Shown in pieces: positions 34,377 to 46,758 of a DNA stretch of 64,000 bases; within the stretch, counting starts at the first letter, position 1; every line of letters starts with the position of its first letter. Under the pieces are notes generated by a model. That model worked only from the letters and a program-made list of their open reading frames with translations. It was not told where the DNA came from and did no database searches. The stretch covers positions 682,001-746,000 of the forward strand of contig CM069439.1 in NCBI GenBank assembly GCA_035610365.1, written 5' to 3'. Origin of the DNA: Aquatica leii. Its lineage: Eukaryota > Arthropoda > Insecta > Coleoptera > Lampyridae. Made by a program: the position numbers and the translations under genes.

Positions 34377-35970
34377 CTGAAATAGGGCTACAAACTCAAG
34401 AAGTAGCGTTAAATAAAATATTTTTATTCAAAGATTTGGTCTAAAGTGACCCAGTTTTGAAATATTTGCAATTAAAATTTTTAGGCTGGTCCTGATTATC
34501 TAAACAAATAGAAATCGTTTGTTGATTGTAACTATCCGATAAATGATGGGTGTAAATTCCATGAAACGCATTGATCTATTGTGTTAATTATTGTTTTCTT
34601 TAATTTTTCATCACCTACAAAATCAATTGTTAATATAATAATTAAAGCAGATAGTAACGTTTATTTTTTAGCATTGTTACTGACCTAACTTAAAAACGTA
34701 CTTTGTGTACACGATCACGTTTATCTTTGGTGTAAGCAAAACAAGACTTCAGATAATTAAATGCAAAATTCAGCTTTCATAGAACTGAGTTCGACAACCT
34801 GATTTATTTCTGACTCGCTTTTTTAACGGATTTCTTTAGTTGGCGCTAAGTGACTCGTGTAAACGTGCTCTTGCTTTATATCATTTAATTTAAATTTTTT
34901 TTATGTACAATAGTGATACTGTTTTAATGTACGGTGAGCGTTTAATATTTCTTTTTCTTCAATGTATGTGCAGATATTGTAAATTGTAAAAGATAGGACA
35001 CGGAGTAGCACTAGAGAAATTGGCCGCGCAGCTAACGTATCCCATAGTACGCTAAATCGTGTTTTAAGAAATTATTTTTTGTAGCCTTACCATGTTTAAC
35101 GAGTCCAACAGTTAACCGACGCTGATGTTAAACCGCGACTTGAGTTTTGTGAGTGATTCCAGCACAAAAAGCTTTTGACCCTCACTTTAATGCCAAAATA
35201 TTATTATTAGATGAGCGTTATTTACACGAAATGGAGTGCTGAATTTTTACAACACGCATGTTTGGAAACAAGAAAACCCTCATAAAATTCAATTTTCAGT
35301 GGCGGCCTTCTATTAATGTTTGGGCATGTATTTTAAGAAATAGTTTAATTAAGTAAAGTAAAGACTTACAACCGACTTGTACTTTTACAAGAAACTTTTG
35401 CGCAAGAATTTGATGACTTACGTCTTGAGGTTCGCAGAACAATGTGGTTTATGCACGATAAAGTTCCTCCGCATGTAAGTCGCGGGCGTTTGCGATTTCT
35501 TAAATATAATTTTTTTCCGAGCTTGAAGAAATGGCAATAGACGCTGATCAGATCGTAGGCTAAATATTAATCTTTTAGCCTTTTTTATGATGCTATGTGA
35601 AAGGTGAAGTATACAAAACTCCCGCAAATAATAGACAAGAGCTCCAAATTAATTTTTTGCAGCCAATGGAGGAGGTATTATATAGTGTACTTGAAAAGAA
35701 TGTGCAGACTATCAACTTTATTTAACACAGTAATTTAACTACGCGTTATCTTATAACATCATTGTGTATTTATTTTTATTTTTGGTGTCAGCAAATTGCC
35801 GAAAAGAAATTTGCACTTCTTAGAACAGTTAATTTTTATTCGAGATGTCAACAACCATAGGAAACTACAGGTTCGTAATTTACAATTTATTTTGCTAATT
35901 AGTTTGATTTTTTTAAATGTTGTAATGGAACTTTCATTTTGACATTTGTTGCTTGTATTTGATAAATTAT
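34377..35970 (+). mobile_element. Tc1/mariner family M, copy 1, nested and 3'-truncated
   Basis: It begins TA|CACGGTGTATCTGAAATA, matching copies at 40861 and 52217-54467. Long noncoding 5' sequence leads to a transposase remnant: TREIGRAANVSHSTLNRVLR near 35010, KPRLEFCE near 35130, then LQETFAQEFDDLRLEVRRTM and WFMHDKVPPHVSRGRLRFLK near 35380-35500. The WFMHD block contains the second catalytic Asp. The WPPRSPDL third block is missing, as in copy 3. The frame is interrupted repeatedly. The 3' noncoding region matches copy 3 up to about 35960, after which the terminus is lost. Confidence 0.82.
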
Positions 35971-35971
35971 A

Positions 35972-36042
35972 ATTATTAACGTTAAAATTGCGTTGATAAA
36001 TAAAGTGGAAAATACCGACAATAAAACAACGTTGTATATAAC
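35972..36042 (+). repeat. Direct repeat flanking the nested mariner, right copy
   Basis: Partner of 34306-34376. Its position after the truncated mariner suggests either tandem repeats native to the TIR transposon or a rearrangement tied to loss of the mariner end. Confidence 0.75.
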
Positions 36043-36370
36043 GTAACAATTTTATGAAGTTTTTTAAGTTGCATAAGCCATGTTCATTCTACAGATAATT
36101 TGCACCATGAGATATTGGATAACCAATTATCAATGTAGAAATAACGTGAAAAACAAACGTTAAAATAAAAAATCAGAAAATAACGTTGAAAATATGACAT
36201 GCAACATGAATTCAACCAAGAAAACGTGTTACTAACGTTAGTAAAACGCGTATGTGTTTGCTGGGTTATTACAGAAAAGAAATTATTTACTAGAGTTATT
36301 ATTTACCACTGTTGAATAAAGCGTTTCTGTAAATATTTTAAATTATAATGTAAAAACATTATATTTCTAA

Positions 36371-36600
36371 ATGCTGCTTTATTTTGTTCGTCTAACAATT
36401 TTGCATGCTGTCTGGCAGGGTCGGCGTGAGATAAGTTCAGAGCGTTTGCCGGAATCCCGTCCCGTGTTTGGAAGGTCTACGAAAATTATCCAATTTAAAA
36501 ACACCGATGCAGAATTTGAATTCAGGCTCCAGAAAAAATTTAAACCCGACCCCGCAAAAGATCACGCCGGTTCTGGTCCCACACTCAAGATTTGAATAAA
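36371..36600 (+). other. GC-richer block with an open frame, unknown
   Basis: A 74-codon frame (MLLYFVRLTILHAVWQG onward, with GRSTKIIQFKNTDAEFEFRL and a terminal SGPTLKI) coincides with a GC-richer patch. A pyrimidine-rich tract ends in TGTCTGGCAG|GG near 36419, which could be a splice acceptor. The protein is not recognised. It might be a small exon or a repeat fragment. Confidence 0.25.
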
Positions 36601-38000
36601 CCAAAAGATCTGTGTTTCAATAATAACTTTTAGGTGCAATAAAAATAGATGACGCTACAATAATAATTACACGAAAATCGACGCGAAATGGTTAAATTAC
36701 ATGTTTCGAAGGTACTTCGCGCAGCGCGGAAAAAGCGTTTCAAAGGTTTTATTGGACGGAAAAGTGTATAACATCTTAATCGGGAGTATTTTGAGAAACA
36801 GTAAAGCGATTTACATACATAGTGTAATTTGTGTTTTAATTTTTTTTCCGAAATTTAGCAGTGCCCCACGAATCACTTTTTTTATTATATTTACGTTAAA
36901 GCAAATTGTTGATATAGTCACGCTTGCGTCTATTTTTAAGAGTGATTTATTTATTAAATAAATAAAAGCAAATTTTTAAATAGGCACATATTAGTTCCAA
37001 AAAACAATTCGACACTCAATTTCTATTCTGAAAATTTCTGAAAATTTATCAGTTTTTTAACAAGTATATGTTCTTTACTACGATGTAGAATAGAAATACT
37101 AAGAATTTGAGTTTTTGCTCAATGTGAAAAGTTATTTTTCACACTAGAAAGCCAAGACAAGACAATTATTGACATGAAGAAAAATAATAATTATAATTTT
37201 GTAATGTTCTTACTAATAAAATATAACATTTTTACAAGTTAGTATATCAAAGCCATATTATGTGCAAAATAATCATACTTGGTCAAATAACACCAAATCA
37301 AATTTCTATGTGTTATCAGATCTATTCTTTAGTTTAAAATAAATATGTTTATTTATTTATTTGACAAACTTTACTACTACCCAAAAGCGATTTATTATTT
37401 TTGATAGACTTTAAAGAATTTCTAAAACTTTATATTAAATAGCGGAAGTTTAAAAATGTCTATCGTAAATCAAAAGATGAAATAATTTTATTTTAAGTTC
37501 TTGCATACCTGTGTAATAACAAGTGTCAAAACGACATACCCAGGCAAACGTTTAAACTGAAATAAACCCTATTGGTAACTATGATTTGGCGCAACAATTT
37601 ATATTAATACCAGGGAAAGAATTTAAATTTAGATTACCTCAGATGAAATTCAAAATTGTTCTCGAATTAAACGAACCAATTGGATAATGGTCACTTAATA
37701 AGATCATAAACGCCTATTATTATTTAAAAAAATCCAACGTTGTTTAAAGCAGTAGCATACTTTTTTAAATCATAAATTATTGAAAGCTTTAGGTATAAAG
37801 TAAACGATTGTGTCTTTAACGCAAATGTTGTAATTATGTTAATTGACTAATTTTGTTATAAAAGATTTATTAAGTTTCTTTTGTTATAGTCTTAATTGCG
37901 CAGTAATGTATACGTCGAGACCACCAAACTTCGTTTAAAAACAGAATTAATACAACGATAAATCTTCAAATATTGCTTTTTGTATTTCATGTTTGTGTTT
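36601..38000. other. AT-rich stretch, nothing recognised
   Basis: One frame near 36701-36961 is open but hydrophobic and biased; it was not supported as a gene. No repeats or RNA genes seen. Confidence 0.5.
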
Positions 38001-38770
38001 TTTTATTTTATTGAAGAAAGTGGTTCGTTTCGCGCTACTGTACTGCGGCTTCCTTAGTGCTTTTGTGCACCTCCAATTTATTACACCCTCAGCAGTCCTG
38101 TTTTGTCAAAGTACAGAAGCTCATTCTAAGGAGATTTTTTCAACTCATCATCGGTTAGTTTTGGTTTGCAAAGAATCCTTGTGCGTTTCGTTTCATACTC
38201 CTTGCATTTATACAGCAGATGCTGCGAAATCTCGTCGTTCTTCAAGCATCCGCGGCATAAAGAGCTACTTTACAGTCCCATTTTATGCATGTGTTTGTTA
38301 AGGCCACAGTGCCCTGTTATTAGTCCTGTGAGTTTCTTTAATTTTTGTCGATTCATGCTTGATATCGCATTTTGAGTGTTTGATTGTGGTTCTGTAAGGA
38401 AGAGTTTTGTTTGCTTCATCCCTGAAGGGTTTTTCTATAGTTTCTTATGCTTCGCTGCTAGTTTGCTGCAAACGATTTCTTTTCCGGTCTCGTAGGCGAT
38501 TTTGATTCAGATTCAGGTCCCATATATATATTTTTGTTGTGCCTTTTTTAGCTAGCGCATACGCCATCAACTTTTCCTTAACACTCTGGTCTTTTGATAT
38601 CCAGATAAACTGTACTTGTTGGCAAGCTGCCAATATTTCCAAACTGTTTATGCTTGCTATAATCAATTTGAGTTTAATTACTGGCGATCTTGGTGCCGGT
38701 AGTGCTGCTTGACTGTCATGATGATGATATCAAGTCGATAATGTTCCTGACACACCAGTCAACTTCAGCT
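38000..38770 (-). mobile_element. LINE 3' end with RNase H domain
   Basis: On the minus strand, DSQAALPAPRSPVIKLKLII (the DSQAAL block with a catalytic Asp) and VQFIWISKDQSVKEKLMAYA with LAKKG next match the RNase H fold of I/R1-type LINEs. In typical members this reads VPGHSGIKGNEKADELAKKG. Farther on come MNRQKLKKLTGLITGHCGLN and SSSLCRGCLKNDEISQHLLY, the conserved TGHCPLN..L..MGL...C..C tail. The GHSG block is altered (SKDQSV), and the frame shifts several times. RT is not preserved here. Confidence 0.8.
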
Positions 38771-39314
38771 AGAAAAGCGGATATATTATTGTACTAGCTA
38801 ATTATTTTAACTTTGCCCGAGTAAGTGTACTTTGTCCACTCGTCTTGTGACAGATAATGAACTCCTTCCTGATGCTTTCTTCTACTACAAATATTTATCT
38901 GAACGACTTTGAGCATTACATTTTCCGCCAGTGCGTTCTTTCCGTTTTTGAATTTACATCCATTGTATCGTCGCCATGGTTTGTAGCATCCGGTTCATTG
39001 CTGTCCTTTTTGAACTCGACCAGAGCCGGAAGAATGACACTCAAAAATCCAAGATGCAGTTGGTTGGTTAATGGTTTCGCTTTCTCCCAGGACTTTTTGT
39101 TCATAGACTAGACGTATTGGGTTTTTTTTTGGATTCAGTTTAGTGTTAACCACTCGTTACGTTGTAGCATTTTCCAGAAAGGGCATAACGTTTATTCTCT
39201 CATCCCAGATATCCTTACGTGGGTCAGAATATTCTACATCTTTGGACAAAAGGGAGTCCAGATCTCATCATAACACGGCAAATTTTGTTGTCATCTAAAA
39301 CGCATCAGCGTTGG
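38771..39314. other. Unassigned stretch upstream of the LINE tail
   Basis: Base use here is less extreme than in the AT-rich deserts, and both strands have 60-84 codon frames between 38857 and 39111, none recognised. It may be decayed LINE sequence. Confidence 0.35.
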
Positions 39315-39830
39315 TTTTATGCTTTAGAAGCGAGGATAAGCCGTAAAGCATGGTTACCAAGCAAGTTAAGGTAGTTTGGTGGGTCTACATCCTCTTTCTT
39401 CTCTTTTTCTTCCTCCTCCGCATGCTCCTCCTCTTCCTATTTCTTTTCTCTTTTATCCTCCTCCTCCTCTTCCTGTAATGTATTTAATTTGAAATCACTT
39501 AATTTATTATTTTTAGTTGAATAGCATTTTTCAGTATATTTATCGTCGTCGCTACTAATTCTGCTTCACCCACTTCCTTCCCGCTTTTCAAAGTCCATTT
39601 CTTGCAAATTTGATTTTATAACTCAGAAGCAAGGACAAGCCGTAAGTTAGGTTCTTTGCTGAACCAAGTGCTCTGTAAGCACGTGTTCGTTACCTAGCCC
39701 ATCCAACTGAGTCTGAATAAACTTCCTTTTTAATTTGACACATTTTCTTGAACTAAGCCTATCCTTCTTGTGGCGAACTTGTAGCAAGCAAGTTCGGGTA
39801 GTTTGGTGAGTTTACACCCTACTATTTTTC
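39315..39830. repeat. Diverged direct repeat with a CT-rich tract
   Basis: The blocks GAAGCGAGGATAAGCCGTAA near 39325 and GTAGTTTGGTGGGTCTACA near 39370 recur as GAAGCAAGGACAAGCCGTAA near 39627 and GTAGTTTGGTGAGTTTACA near 39798. The second copy has about 115 bp of extra sequence between the two blocks. Between the copies lies a CTCCTCCT-rich pyrimidine tract (39390-39478). The element type is unknown. Confidence 0.6.
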
Positions 39831-40858
39831 TTCCCCCAGTTTTAGTTATTACAAATAGTTCTTTTAGTTTTTGTTAACTTATGCATGGTAATTAAATTTT
39901 ATTATTTTGCAAGCAGCGATGACAAAGTAGTTTTGTTACATAACATTGCATGTTTATTTAGATTCACTTTAGTTTATTACATTTTTAGTTAAGTACCACG
40001 TTTGAATTTTGTTTTATCTGTTGCTATTTGATCAACATTTTGCCTTTCTTATATATATACATGAAGATATAGAAAACGTAATTAATTTTTAAGAAAAGAA
40101 AACATGTATTTAAAAAAAATGTTTGCGACGTTATATATGTATGTATTAACTTTATTCGTGTTTCATATAAAGCGTTTCTCAATCAGGTATTACTCAATTA
40201 AGAACTTCTAGTGTAGATTGAAAATTAAAAATTATTTATTTGAATAAAAAAGCCTTTGCGTATAAAATACACAATGTTCCATTTAACTCGACGCTTTTGC
40301 AACTGAAAATTATGCATGTCAAAATTAAACAAAGCAGTTAACAAATATGTCATCCATTTATCGTATTTACTTAATGACGCAAGTAGCAGTCTACAATGAA
40401 TAACTATGTGTAATACAAAAAAACTAGCAAAGAAAAATGATTGATTTATTTACGATGATTAATAAGTGCTCTTGGCAAAATACTTTTTACTGTATACATT
40501 TTAAAGAAATCTTAACCGGAAATCTTTTATTACTACTAATCTTTAAGCGTAAAGTAGATGATGATTTATCGTTTACACAAAGTATACTCTTTGTTTCATT
40601 TGAAACATACTATAAAACTAGAGCTGTAATATTACCGACAAATAGGTAAATGTATTCGGTAAAGATTCAAAGTATTTTTGGTAACGTTATAAACCACGCG
40701 ACCAATTATATTATAAGTATGAATAATAGCAGAGTTATGTCTTAGTTCGAAGTAAAGAAAAATATAATAAAGAATTTGACTGGACTAAATAGCTTTTGGA
40801 AAGTTATATTACGCACTCCAAAAGAGAAATATCATCTTAAAACACGGGACCAATATAG
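39831..40858. other. AT-rich stretch, nothing recognised
   Basis: No gene, repeat end or RNA feature was supported. Confidence 0.55.
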
Positions 40859-40860
40859 TA

Positions 40861-41995
40861 CAGGGTGTATCTGAAATACGACTACATACTCAAGGAGTAG
40901 TTTTCTTGTGGCGTTAAATGAAAGTTTATCCTTTAAAGATTTGGTCTAAGAAACCCAGTTTTGAGATATTTACAATTAAAGTTTTCAGGCCGGTCCTGAC
41001 CATCTAAAGAAATGTAAATTGTTTGTTGGTTGTAACTATGCGGTAAATGATAGGTGTAAATGCTGAAAAATCGTTAAAAATCAATTGTTATTAAAACAAG
41101 TAAAGTAGATAATAACGTCTATTTTTAGCATTATTACTGACCTAACTTAACAAAATGTGCTTTGTGTACTCGATCACGTTTATCTTTGGTGTAACCAAAA
41201 CAAGGCTTCAAATAATTAAATACAAAATTCAGCTTTCTTAGAACTGAGTTTGACAATCTGATTTATTTCTGTATCGATTTTTTAACGGATTTCTTTAGTT
41301 GATGAAACGATTTGTGTTAACGTACTCGTACTTCGTAATATTTAATTTAAATTTCATTTATTATGCACAACAATGATACTGCTTTCATGTGCGGTGAGTG
41401 TAATTATAACCTCCACACCACACGTAGATTGTGGGTCAAACAAAATCCTTATAGACAATTGCCTTCAATAAATTTTATTTTGGGTTAGAGAAACTAGAAG
41501 TGTTCTTCCTACCTACAAAGGCCGTAGTCGGGAAAGACCACCCTATGCATTAGCAACGGAGAAAGAATATATCCTTTCTATACAATCAAAACTTTAATAC
41601 TTGTTTTTCTTTAATGTATGTGCAAATATTGTAAGTTGTAAAAAATCGGACACGAAGTAGCACTAGAGAAATAGAACCCGCAGCAACGTGTCCCATAGTA
41701 CGCTACATTGTGTTAACCGACATTGATTTTAAACCGCGACTTGATTTTTGTGAGTGGTTGCAGCAACAAGAAGCTTTTGACTCTGACTTTAGCGTCAAAA
41801 TATTATTTTCAGATGAGTGTTGTTTTACACGAAATGGAATGCTAAATTTTCACAACACGCATGTTTGAAATGAAGAAAACTTTCATAAAATTTAACAAAG
41901 TAACTTTCAGTGGCGGTTTTCTATTAATCTTTGGGTAAGTATTTTAAAAAATAGTTTAATTGAACCGTTTATTTCAAAAGAAACACTGACAGAAG
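40861..41995 (+). mobile_element. Tc1/mariner family M, copy 2, 3'-truncated
   Basis: It starts TA|CAGGGTGTATCTGAAATA and is collinear with copy 1. Unlike copy 1 it keeps an N-terminal helix-turn-helix region near 41395-41560, with TRRLWVKQNPYRQLPSINF and YKGRSRERPP. TREIEPAATCPIVRY-like sequence and KPRLDFCEWLQQQEAFDSDF near 41730 follow, then ILFSDECCFTRNGMLNFHNT near 41800. ILFSDE supplies the first catalytic Asp. Similarity ends near 41995, where RTE LINE sequence begins. Stops and frame changes make it inactive. Confidence 0.82.
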
Positions 41996-41999
41996 ATTT

Positions 42000-44070
42000 T
42001 TGTTTTTTTTTAGTTTTGGAGTATTTTTTCAAGTTTTTTTGAATTACTGGAAAACAGAACAACGTCATCTGGTTGTTTAGGTATGGTCCAAATACTAAAA
42101 AAAGACTAGGTAAAGAAATAAACGTGCTAAAAACAGTTTATAAAATATACGCAATGGGGGTAAAACCAAGATTAAAAACGAAAAATGTATTACCAGATAT
42201 GCAAACAGGAAAAATGTATGTACTGCTTATCAACCTAAAAGTTTGAAATCAACGAAGAAAAAATAAAGTAGAGAGGTAATAGATAGACTAAAAAAGAAAA
42301 ACAGCAGGAGAACATGGAATTACAAAAAAATTAAGTTAAACATGGCGAAGAGAAAAATTTTAACAATAGTCAAAAAGTTGAATTAAAAATTATATGTATA
42401 AGCGTTTTGTTTTTTTTTCAACTCATTAATCCAATCCTAGACTCTTCTCCAAGCTTTTCTTATTATTCTCTGTTATATGCTTTATTGAAACAATGTGTAT
42501 CCGCTGTTAGATGTCATCTATCCACCTGCCTGTTAATATTTTTACCCTTTTTTTGTTTTTCTCAGGCGCTAGTGGGTAATTATTGCATTTGTCTAGTGGC
42601 ATGACAGACTTAGCGCCATTTGGTTTTTGTTATTCGTTTAGTGATATGTATTATCTTGGTTTATCTTCTTTTTTTATTTTATCTTTCAGTGATATTTTAT
42701 GCATCATAGTTTCCATGACTCTCTACATTGTCTAGAGTAATACCATTTGTTACTAAACTGGACATAGTTACTGGTACGATACATGCTTTGTAAACTTTAC
42801 GTTTAAAGCTAATATCGTTTCATTAGTTCTTTGGCTTAATTTTGGTCTAATATTATCGTGTGTTCTAGATTATTTGTATTGTATGTATTTGTTTTTTTTA
42901 TATCACATTTGTCTATTTTTATTTTACTGTTTCTACCATTTTGTTTGATGTTTTGTTTAGTTTTGGAGTGTTTTTTAAAGTTTTTTTGAATTACTAGGAA
43001 ACAGAACAACGTCATCTCATATTTTTTATCTTGTTCTCTAGCCATTCATCGTCCAACTCCTGACATCGGCCTCTTTCAGTTCTCACCATCGAGATTTATT
43101 CTGCGCGGTCCGCTTCCAGTGAGTTCCTCCTATCTTCTTCAGGTCGTCCTCTTAGCGCATTTGAGAACGTCCTCCGTTGTCTTATTTATGACCTTCAGCA
43201 TTGTATTCATCGTTCATTTGTTTGAGGTGAATTATGGCTATTTTAGTGTGGCCACATATTTTTTGCTTCTGATCTATGCGTTTGTTTTCCTATACGTTAA
43301 CCTGATTCCTAGAATTTCGATAGACTTCCATGTTTGACCGCCATACGTAAGCACCGGCAAGATGCATTGGTCAAACAACCTGCTTTTTTGATATTGCGGT
43401 AGCTTTGGATTTTTTAGTATAAAGGACAGCTAACTTTAGGATTTGTCCGAGGTATATGAATTCACTCACTTTTTCTAGTGTGCAGTTATTTATTTTTACG
43501 TCTCTGTTTTCGTCTTGTGAGTTGGTCATTTTGTTTTGTTCATTTTAGGTTGATTTTTCTGGGATATGGGATATTTTTTTACCGTTGATATTTATTTTAT
43601 AGTTTGTTTATTGTAAGGATCTTAATACATCTTCCTGGGTAAGTGTGAACAATTTAAGGGATATTACATCACCTTGCCTAACTGTTTGTTTGATGTCATC
43701 TATTCACCTGTGTTTTGGTATTTTTACCTTTTTTTTCTTTCTCGGTTGCCAGTGAGCAATTTTTGTATTTGTTTCGTGGCATGACACACTTAGCGACAGT
43801 TGGTTTCTGTTATTTGTTTAGTTGATGAGATGAGAGATGAATGTTATAGTGTGTCCTAGATACCTAGATGTATTTGTTTATTTATTTTTTTTTTGATATC
43901 ACAGTTATTTATTTTTATTTTACTATCTTAACAGTTTGATTTGATGTTTTGTTTAGTTCTTGTAGTATTTCTTGAAGTTTTTTTTGGTGACTGGAAAACA
44001 GAACGTCATCTGCAAATCGTAGATTGCTTAGATATGATCCGTCAAGTTTAAGACTTTTGTGATTCCATGT
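42000..44070 (-). mobile_element. Mosaic of RTE-type LINE fragments, minus strand
   Basis: Several overlapping pieces of one family read on the minus strand. KLDGSYLSNLRFADDVLFSS near 44030 contains the FADD catalytic pair of the reverse transcriptase, with LQEILQELNKTSNQ following. TVRQGDVISLKLFTLTQEDV near 43660 is the (G)VRQGD.ISP.LF block. KVSEFIYLGQILKLAV near 43460 and a C-terminal part to AREADVRSWTM-like sequence near 43040 follow. The C-terminal segment around 43690-43850 recurs at 42490-42650, and the FADD-flank segment recurs at 42950-43030 and 42003-42070. All are broken by stops and frame changes. Confidence 0.75.
42083..42400 (+). mobile_element. RTE-type LINE fragment, plus strand
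   Basis: It encodes KEINVLKTVYKIYAMGVKPR followed by LKTKN and, later, KKNSRRTWNYKKIK. The first part is closely similar to 44100-44200, so both come from the same LINE family, running opposite to the surrounding minus-strand pieces. Only a short RT-proximal section remains. Confidence 0.55.
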
Positions 44071-44099
44071 CAGTTTTAAAAAACTAAAAAAAGATTGGT

Positions 44100-44690
44100 A
44101 GATAAGTAAACGTGTTCAATACAGCTTATAAAATATGCGCAATGAGAGTAACACAAAGACTAAAGACGGAAATAAGAAAAATAATTATTACCAAACGTGC
44201 AAACAGATTTCAGCAACAAAGCCAAACAAAGAAAGAAATGCATGTGCTGTTTGTAAACCTACACAGAACAGTGGTAAATGAAGAATCTAGATGAGGAAAG
44301 GTTTACAAGAAGAATATACATTAAGCATGAGCCTGTTTATAGCATACACAAGGGATCTAAAAACAGCAAATGGAAAGAACTGTAGCAAAGGTAAAGATTT
44401 TATCGCATGCAGATGATTTAAACGTAGTGGAAAAAAAGGAAAAAGATATGATAAAATGATTTTTAAAAAATTTGAGAAGGAAAAATCTACAGATAAACAA
44501 AAACTAAACAAATGTTGTAGTTTGTAAACGAGGAAAGAAAGAAATAAGAAAAGTGAAGTTGTAATAGAGCAGAGATATAAACGGTAAAAAAATTTACATT
44601 ACTTAGTAAGACAAAACAAAAAAAAACAAATAAAAACAAATTATGGTCAACATAGCAAAAACATGAAAAAAGTTAAATTGAATCGCAAAA
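44100..44690 (+). mobile_element. RTE/other LINE reverse transcriptase fragment, plus strand
   Basis: The plus strand encodes VTQRLKTEIRKIIITKRANR, then KKEMHVLFVNLHRTVVNEES, which resembles the VHMCFIDLEKAYDNVPRE block of RTE-type RTs. The expected aspartate position reads N (FVNL), one mark of decay. LFIAYTRDLKTAN (the LFN.Y..DL block) and ILSHADDLNVVEKKEKDM near 44400 (the YADD catalytic block) follow, then an INK..TNVVVCKRGKKEIRK stretch. Frames shift between blocks; inactive. Confidence 0.65.
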
Positions 44691-46596
44691 TAAAATAAAA
44701 TTAAATAATGAAAAACGATATACTACACGGCGACATTAAAACTGAAACGGATTGCTTACATTAGTTAAAAAAATACATATGTATTGATTATGCTTTTATT
44801 TATTTTAAAATGTAATGATTTTATTCAGCATTGCTTACCTTTTTTGGCTTTATTTGGGTTGTTGATAAACTTAATTATATTTTAATTATTAAAAAAAATC
44901 TGCGTTAAAATTAAACAATTCAAGAAACAAGCACAAAACCATAAGCAAAGTAGATAATTAAACTATAAAACATAAAATGAAAATTTGTTGAAATATTTAG
45001 ATAAAAATCACTTATTTTTAGAACAAGTTAAAATAATTAAACGTAATAACCTGGAAAAGCACGCTTTGAGTTGATCTAAAACGTCATCAATCAACGATAG
45101 TATGTATATATAGTAAGCAAAAAGAAATAACCCGTCCTTCCGACCTAATCAAGCTTTGATCGAAACAATTGCAGTAACTATTTTTATCCTAGATAATCGA
45201 ATAGTCAAATCAATATTATACATGCGCGTTAAACTAGTTACTAAATAACGTCGTAAAAATATTGTTTTCCGTCATTTTAATTCATTTATTCAAAACATTT
45301 TTTTCTAAGATTTGGACACACATCAAAGTAGGTCCAAAAATAAAACGTATTAAAATAAACATACACCAAAATTAAGGAATACTTAATTACCAAAGTACTT
45401 AAACTTATTTGTAGTAATTTGAAGGAGGACTAGTTTAAAGCGAAATACACTATGCACTCGAATAGGAAAAACATTTCCTTCTAATTCTATCGTGTTCTAA
45501 ATTATCGTATTTTGATTTAACACGTCAATACATCTTTACACATTTCACAACTGACAATTCACTGTTTAAGACGAAATAGTTATATGTAACCGATCGTTGA
45601 CTCGTTTTGGCCATGTGCCATTAAAAGTTATATTTTAATTTACAAAATATTTACGTAAAGCTAGTTTTTGTCTCAAAAAAGATTCTTAATTGACGACAAT
45701 TTAAAAATTACGTAAAAATTCTTTAAGATCGATTAGATGCCTGACTCAACACGTGTCTAAAGTCTGAAGCGATTATGTACTATATTTACAATATTTTATG
45801 TTGAAAATTTGAGCTTTAACATTCCAATGGTTAATAAGCAGCCGTAAAAACTTTTAAAATTATTCAGCTAAAATAATATATAAAATTTAATGATTTTTGA
45901 ATTTTTTTATTGAAAAGAAAATGAGATATTATCATCATTAAACATATCATCAAGTTTAAATAACATACATTAAGAAAAAGGAACTTAAATTTAATTGTAA
46001 ATAAAATAATCTAAATTAAACTTTTAATTAAATTAAATTAAGCATGTACCAATGATTAAACTGTTGTTGATTATGTAAAGTTAAGTTGTATTTAAGAATT
46101 GGTTGAATGTAGGAAGAGTAGAAAACCGTGTGTCACTGTTTTGTCTTGACAAAATCTTTTCCATAAGATTTGTAATATTTTTAACATAGCATAGATAATT
46201 GATAAACATCAGTTAAGGCTTGTTACTATTGGTTTGGTATATTTTATACGTTGTTCTAAACGGTACAAAAAAAATTAAAAAAATGCCGGGTACTACCAGG
46301 TACCACAACTCAAAAAAAAATAATTTGTATAGTGCCGGGATTTAATTTTGATTTTGATAAACATTATTTATCTTAGGATAACGGTTTTTAGATTTTTGTT
46401 TTTCTTCTCCCAGTAAAGGCATGGCTATTGCTTTGAGTCTAAATTTGCGCAGTGAAAAAATTTGGTTTAGTTTTATTATTTTGGCGAAACTGGACTCGGA
46501 AAAGACTGATGCAGATTCAATATGTTTATGTAAGATTGTATTTAATTTAATTAAATCAAAAGTTATATTTTAATAACTAATAAAATTTGTTTAAAC
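44691..46596. other. Long AT-rich stretch, nothing recognised
   Basis: About 1.9 kb with no supportable gene. A small GC patch near 46280-46340 (ATGCCGGGTACTACCAGG and TAGTGCCGGGAT) may be a repeat remnant. Confidence 0.55.
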
Positions 46597-46758
46597 GAAA
46601 GTAATAACTGTAGATAGCTATAAACGATGGTAAATACGTTGAGTTGGTTTAACACCCGCGAATTTCAAAATATGCTTTGAATTATTCGTCGGGATAAAAC
46701 CGCAACGTAAAAGGACATTGGGGGTGAGCAATGTCAATGCAATTGTGTAAACGCCACC

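Larger units (their letters stand above)
33204..36265. mobile_element. Unclassified TIR DNA transposon (3.06 kb)
   Basis: The ends are CCCAGTAAACACAAACGCG and, reverse-complemented at the right, CCCAGCAAACACATACGCG, matching at 17 of 19 positions. Near both ends and inside are many AACGTT-type motifs (for example TAAAACGTTGTTG, TTAACGTTGGTAA, ATAACGTTGAAAA), probably binding repeats. No transposase of its own is recognised; a mariner is nested inside. No clear target duplication (CATTT left, TTATT right). A related terminus occurs at 152. I could not place it in a named superfamily. Confidence 0.75.

Noticed and set aside
36701-36961. 86-codon plus-strand frame
   Set aside because: Ile/Phe/Lys-biased composition, no recognised motif and no splice or regulatory context beyond chance.
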